Part shown: piece by piece, positions 13,742 to 15,647 of the stretch
Layout of the letters: each line of letters starts with the position of its first letter
Position numbering within the stretch: position 1 is the stretch's first letter
NCBI GenBank assembly: GCA_004375785.1
Contig: SOKM01000017.1
Location: forward strand, 1-15,647
Direction of reading: 5' to 3'
From: Candidatus Cloacimonadota bacterium
GTDB taxonomy: Bacteria > Hydrothermota > E44-bin80
DNA: 15,647 nucleotides
Translations under genes and position numbers: made by a program
The notes under the pieces: model-generated
What the model was told of the DNA's origin: nothing
Database searches by the model: none
The model's input: only the letters and a program-made list of their open reading frames with translations

Positions 13742-14828
13742 TTATTGGCATTAAGAGATAAGTGAGTTCTTCTTTCTTCTTCTTTTTCTGTGTGACTATA
13801 ACGGCTGTTTTGGGTGTACTAAAATAAAATTCTACTATCTCTTCGTCGAGGTTTCTTAATATCTCAGAGAGATAAGATGCGTTGAAATTCACTGTAATTG
13901 CTTTTTCGCTAAACTCGCATGAGAGGTGTTCTTCTCCTGAGCCAAGCTCCGTTTCAGTATAAATTCGAACAGTCTTGGGTTCTATATCGAAACTCACGAG
14001 ATGACTTGCGCTGTCTGCATAGATAGAAACCCTTTTAAGGACATTCAAGAGTTCTTCTCTTGAAATATTTAACAGCTTTTCATTGTTTTTGGGTATCACC
14101 TGTTTGTAATCAGGGAAAACCTCTTCTATTAATCTTGCAATTATAGTTGTATCCTTCAAATAAAAACCTATCTTTGTTTCGTCAAATTTTATATCAATAT
14201 CAGTCTCATCTTCACCTATGTAACCTATCAAGGTTCTCAAAGCCTTTGGTGGAATGTTTACCTTCAAGTTCTCTTCTTTTTCAATCAGGCATTTATAGAA
14301 GGCAAGTTTTCTTCCATCCGTTGCAACCATATTGGCTTCTTTATCGGAAATACTCCAATGTATCCCGGAAAGAGCTCTTCTTCCAGGCTCCTTCGATGCC
14401 GCGAAAGTGGTCTTCAAGACAGAATTCCTTAAGAATTCAGAAGGGAAGGAAAACTTTTTTTCACCCGATAGTTCCGGTATCTCAGGATATTCATCTATTG
14501 AAATACCAGGCATCTTATATACCCCCTTTTCATATCGTAATTCTACAAAGTCATCAACAACCTTCATCTCTATCTCACAGGGGGGAAGGTCTCTCACAGT
14601 CTCGAGGAAACGCCTTCCAGGAACAGTTATACCACCTTCTTCAATTACCTCTGCTTGAAAAGTGCTGTCAAGTGAGATATCAAGGTCCGTAGCACTGAGA
14701 CAAACCCTGTCTTTCTCTATATTAATCTTGATATTACCAAGTACAAGAAGCGTGCTTCGCTGCGGAAGGATACTCGCAACTAATTGAAGTTTCTCAAAGA
14801 GCACATTCTTTTTTACCTTGAAATACAT
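13731..14828 (-). CDS. dnaN: DNA polymerase III beta subunit (sliding clamp)
   Basis: Ring-forming processivity clamp of the replicative polymerase, 365 residues from ATG at 14828. Family landmarks are in order: A-T-D-L-D near 46-50, G-R-R-A-L-S-G-I in the second domain, A-T-D-G-R-K-L-A, F-P-D-Y-K-Q-V-I-P, and the C-terminal L-L-M-P-I of the peptide-binding region. A GTG at 14843 would add five residues, but the sequence there (GAAGGAGGG) is itself the ribosome-binding site of the ATG at 14828, so the shorter form is chosen. Unusually, neither dnaA nor recF adjoins it within the window; the neighbours are a convergent rhomboid gene and a repeat-rich spacer. A candidate promoter lies 70-95 bases upstream. 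Confidence 0.96.
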   Translation of the reverse strand: MYFKVKKNVLFEKLQLVASILPQRSTLLVLGNIKINIEKDRVCLSATDLDISLDSTFQAEVIEEGGITVPGRRFLETVRDLPPCEIEMKVVDDFVELRYEKGVYKMPGISIDEYPEIPELSGEKKFSFPSEFLRNSVLKTTFAASKEPGRRALSGIHWSISDKEANMVATDGRKLAFYKCLIEKEENLKVNIPPKALRTLIGYIGEDETDIDIKFDETKIGFYLKDTTIIARLIEEVFPDYKQVIPKNNEKLLNISREELLNVLKRVSIYADSASHLVSFDIEPKTVRIYTETELGSGEEHLSCEFSEKAITVNFNASYLSEILRNLDEEIVEFYFSTPKTAVIVTQKKKKKEELTYLLMPIITS

Positions 14829-14896
14829 TCTTCCCTCCTTCACTACAATTTAATTTATAATACTTCTCTTTTATAAACTTTATTAAAGTAATTTAT

Positions 14897-14923
14897 ATTA
14901 TATTAAGATAATTCCCTTGTCAA
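14897..14923 (-). promoter_or_regulatory. Candidate dnaN promoter
   Basis: On the minus strand, TTGACA (14923-14918) is a perfect -35 and TATAAT (14902-14897) a perfect -10, but the spacer is only 15 bases. The surrounding sequence is strongly AT-rich. Transcription would begin near 14890, about 62 bases before the dnaN ATG. Confidence 0.55.
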
Positions 14924-15002
14924 GCAAAAAAACAAAATTAACAGGGATTGAAAGAGAATTATAAGAGATATAAAAATAAAAAAACGGTGTCATTCAAATA
15001 TT

Positions 15003-15055
15003 CCCCTCTAAAAAGAGGGGTGTCTGTGAGAAGCAGACGGGGTGTGTAATCCCCC
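15003..15055. repeat. REP-like cluster with CCCCTCT/AGAGGGG hairpin
   Basis: A perfect 7-bp stem (15003-15009 and 15014-15020, loop AAAA) is followed by GTCTG/CAGAC (15022-15026, 15034-15038) and by GGGG/CCCC around G-T-G-T-A-A-T (15039-15055). This order (GAGGGGTG, variable arm, CGGGGTGTGTAAT) resembles an interspersed repeat met in many bacterial genomes. That resemblance is from memory, not from a search. Confidence 0.6.
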
Positions 15056-15091
15056 TCGACCGAAGTTGAACCTGCCCTGTGTCCTTAGTTT

Positions 15092-15149
15092 CCTGTCATT
15101 CTGAGTAATCCGTTCCATACTGACTGTGGAAGAATCTCGTTGTTTCCGG
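15092..15149. repeat. GTCATTCTGAG repeat, copy A
   Basis: The first 37 bases are identical to those at 15278-15314. The match then continues through AAGAATCTC with a one-base indel. The ends, TGTCATTCTGAG and GAAGAATCTC, fit the common TGTCATTCTGAG...GAAGAATCT repeat family. The middle (TAATCCGTTCCATACTGACT) replaces the usual GC-rich core. Confidence 0.75.
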
Positions 15150-15241
15150 TGCAATATTCCTCCTTCTATTATATCATAAAAAAGGTAACTTTTATATCTT
15201 ATTTTTTAATTATACGTTCCCTCGTCCACCTGTTCACTCTT

Positions 15242-15270
15242 TGTCATGCTGAACTTGTTTCAGCATCTCG
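15242..15270. repeat. GTCATGCTGAAC palindromic repeat
   Basis: TGTCATGCTGAACTTGTTTC begins this unit, which contains a perfect 8-bp stem ATGCTGAA/TTCAGCAT with a 5-base loop. It is one of the most widespread interspersed bacterial repeats, and one reading frame gives the C-H-A-E-L-V-S-A-S peptide often mis-annotated as protein. Confidence 0.8.
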
Positions 15271-15277
15271 CTTTTTG

Positions 15278-15334
15278 CCTGTCATTCTGAGTAATCCGTT
15301 CCATACTGACTGTGAAGAATCTCTTTGTTTGGGG
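15278..15334. repeat. GTCATTCTGAG repeat, copy B
   Basis: Second copy of the repeat at 15092, in the same orientation and 186 bases downstream, directly after the GTCATGCTGAAC palindrome. Two copies so alike (one indel and a single substitution over about 53 bases) suggest recent duplication or gene conversion. Confidence 0.75.
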
Positions 15335-15647
15335 ACTTCAAAAGTTTAAAAGTTTATCCCCGCCCCCATTTCGCAATTCCACATTTCCAGTGAAATACCC
15401 AATGTCACAAAGTCACGCCCCGTCCCCATTCCCATTCTTTTGGCAGACTACTCCTGTCCCTATTCGAATATTCTCCCAATTCGGATGGTAACCCAGGAAA
15501 AGCTTGCTAAAAAAATGTTTATATTTTCTGTCATTGGATTTTTTAGAATGTGGTTTTTTAAAGGAATGCAGATTTCAAATGGTTGCTTTTTGCGAAAAGT
15601 GAATTATATTTTCCGGCTTGTTTTTCAGGGCTTTCCATAAGTCCAGT
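15335..15647. other. Non-coding stretch, no gene recognised
   Basis: No convincing gene on either strand. Positions 15358-15435 are unusually C-rich for this window (runs such as CCCCGCCCCC and CCCCGTCCCC), so the minus strand carries several G-runs. From 15480 the sequence returns to AT-rich. A short minus-strand frame open to the window edge ends at 15558 and could be the tail of a gene lying outside. Confidence 0.4.

Noticed and set aside
14147..14692. Long open frame opposite dnaN (181 codons, plus strand).
   Set aside because: It is the antisense shadow of a clear dnaN gene and has no domain of its own.
15092..15334. CRISPR-like direct repeats.
   Set aside because: Only two copies, 186 bases apart, with internal palindromic repeats and no array periodicity or cas gene.
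15140..15349. 69-residue plus-strand open frame containing C-H-A-E-L-V-S-A-S.
   Set aside because: It is the translation of interspersed repeats, a well-known source of false genes; no ribosome-binding site or domain is seen.
15558..15647. Minus-strand frame open to the right edge, ending at 15558.
   Set aside because: Under 30 codons, no motif; could be a gene tail or chance.

Overview
The window is AT-rich, densely coding bacterial DNA. An LPS-export gene pair (lptA-like and lptB), rpoN, lipoprotein signal peptides, a predicted outer-membrane protein and a large exported protease ending in a PNPF-type C-terminal sorting domain all point to a Gram-negative (diderm) bacterium. The sorting domain plus FG-GAP repeats suggest the FCB/WOR-3 side of the bacterial tree. 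A two-domain protein disulfide oxidoreductase (PDO) paired with a thioredoxin reductase is common in thermophiles. The lineage is an inference; no rRNA or species-level marker is present.

Layout. (1) 1-4003, plus strand: lptA-like, lptB, rpoN and a XerC/D-type recombinase, overlapping or almost touching, so probably one operon. (2) 4000-4494, minus strand: an NlpC/P60 lipoprotein whose stop codon overlaps the recombinase stop. (3) 4522-4650: a truncated repeat element and a hairpin. (4) 4663-10374, minus strand: a four-gene run transcribed from tlpA through an outer-membrane protein and a two-lobed aspartyl protease with PDZ domain to a 917-residue papain-family protease with a beta-propeller. 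Gaps are 9-12 bases. (5) 10390-10574: a small inverted-repeat element and a degenerate heptamer repeat. (6) 10560-12521, minus strand: pdo, trxB and a glutaredoxin-like gene. (7) 12522-12943: a divergent promoter region carrying an intact 224-bp MITE with a perfect 8-bp target duplication. (8) 12944-13741 plus: rhomboid protease, converging on dnaN (13731-14828, minus). (9) 14829-15647: no convincing gene; the dnaN promoter and a cluster of several interspersed-repeat families.

How the genes fit together. Region 1 couples LPS export with sigma-54, a linkage also known from proteobacteria. Regions 4 and 6 hold two linked themes: thiol-disulfide chemistry (PDO, TrxR, glutaredoxin, TlpA) and exported proteolysis (papain-type, aspartyl/PDZ, with NlpC and rhomboid nearby).

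The most notable non-coding feature is the mobile repeat family. One copy is a complete MITE with GTAA ends and an 8-bp duplication (IS66-like) that has inserted between the predicted pdo-trxB promoter and its start codon. Two degenerate relatives sit 15-27 bases upstream of tlpA and nlpC in the same orientation. I do not see an undescribed enzymatic or defence system here. The best candidates for novelty are this MITE family and its leader insertions, a thioredoxin reductase lacking the NADPH-binding motif, and an aspartyl protease with no signal peptide that lies in frame behind an exported protein.
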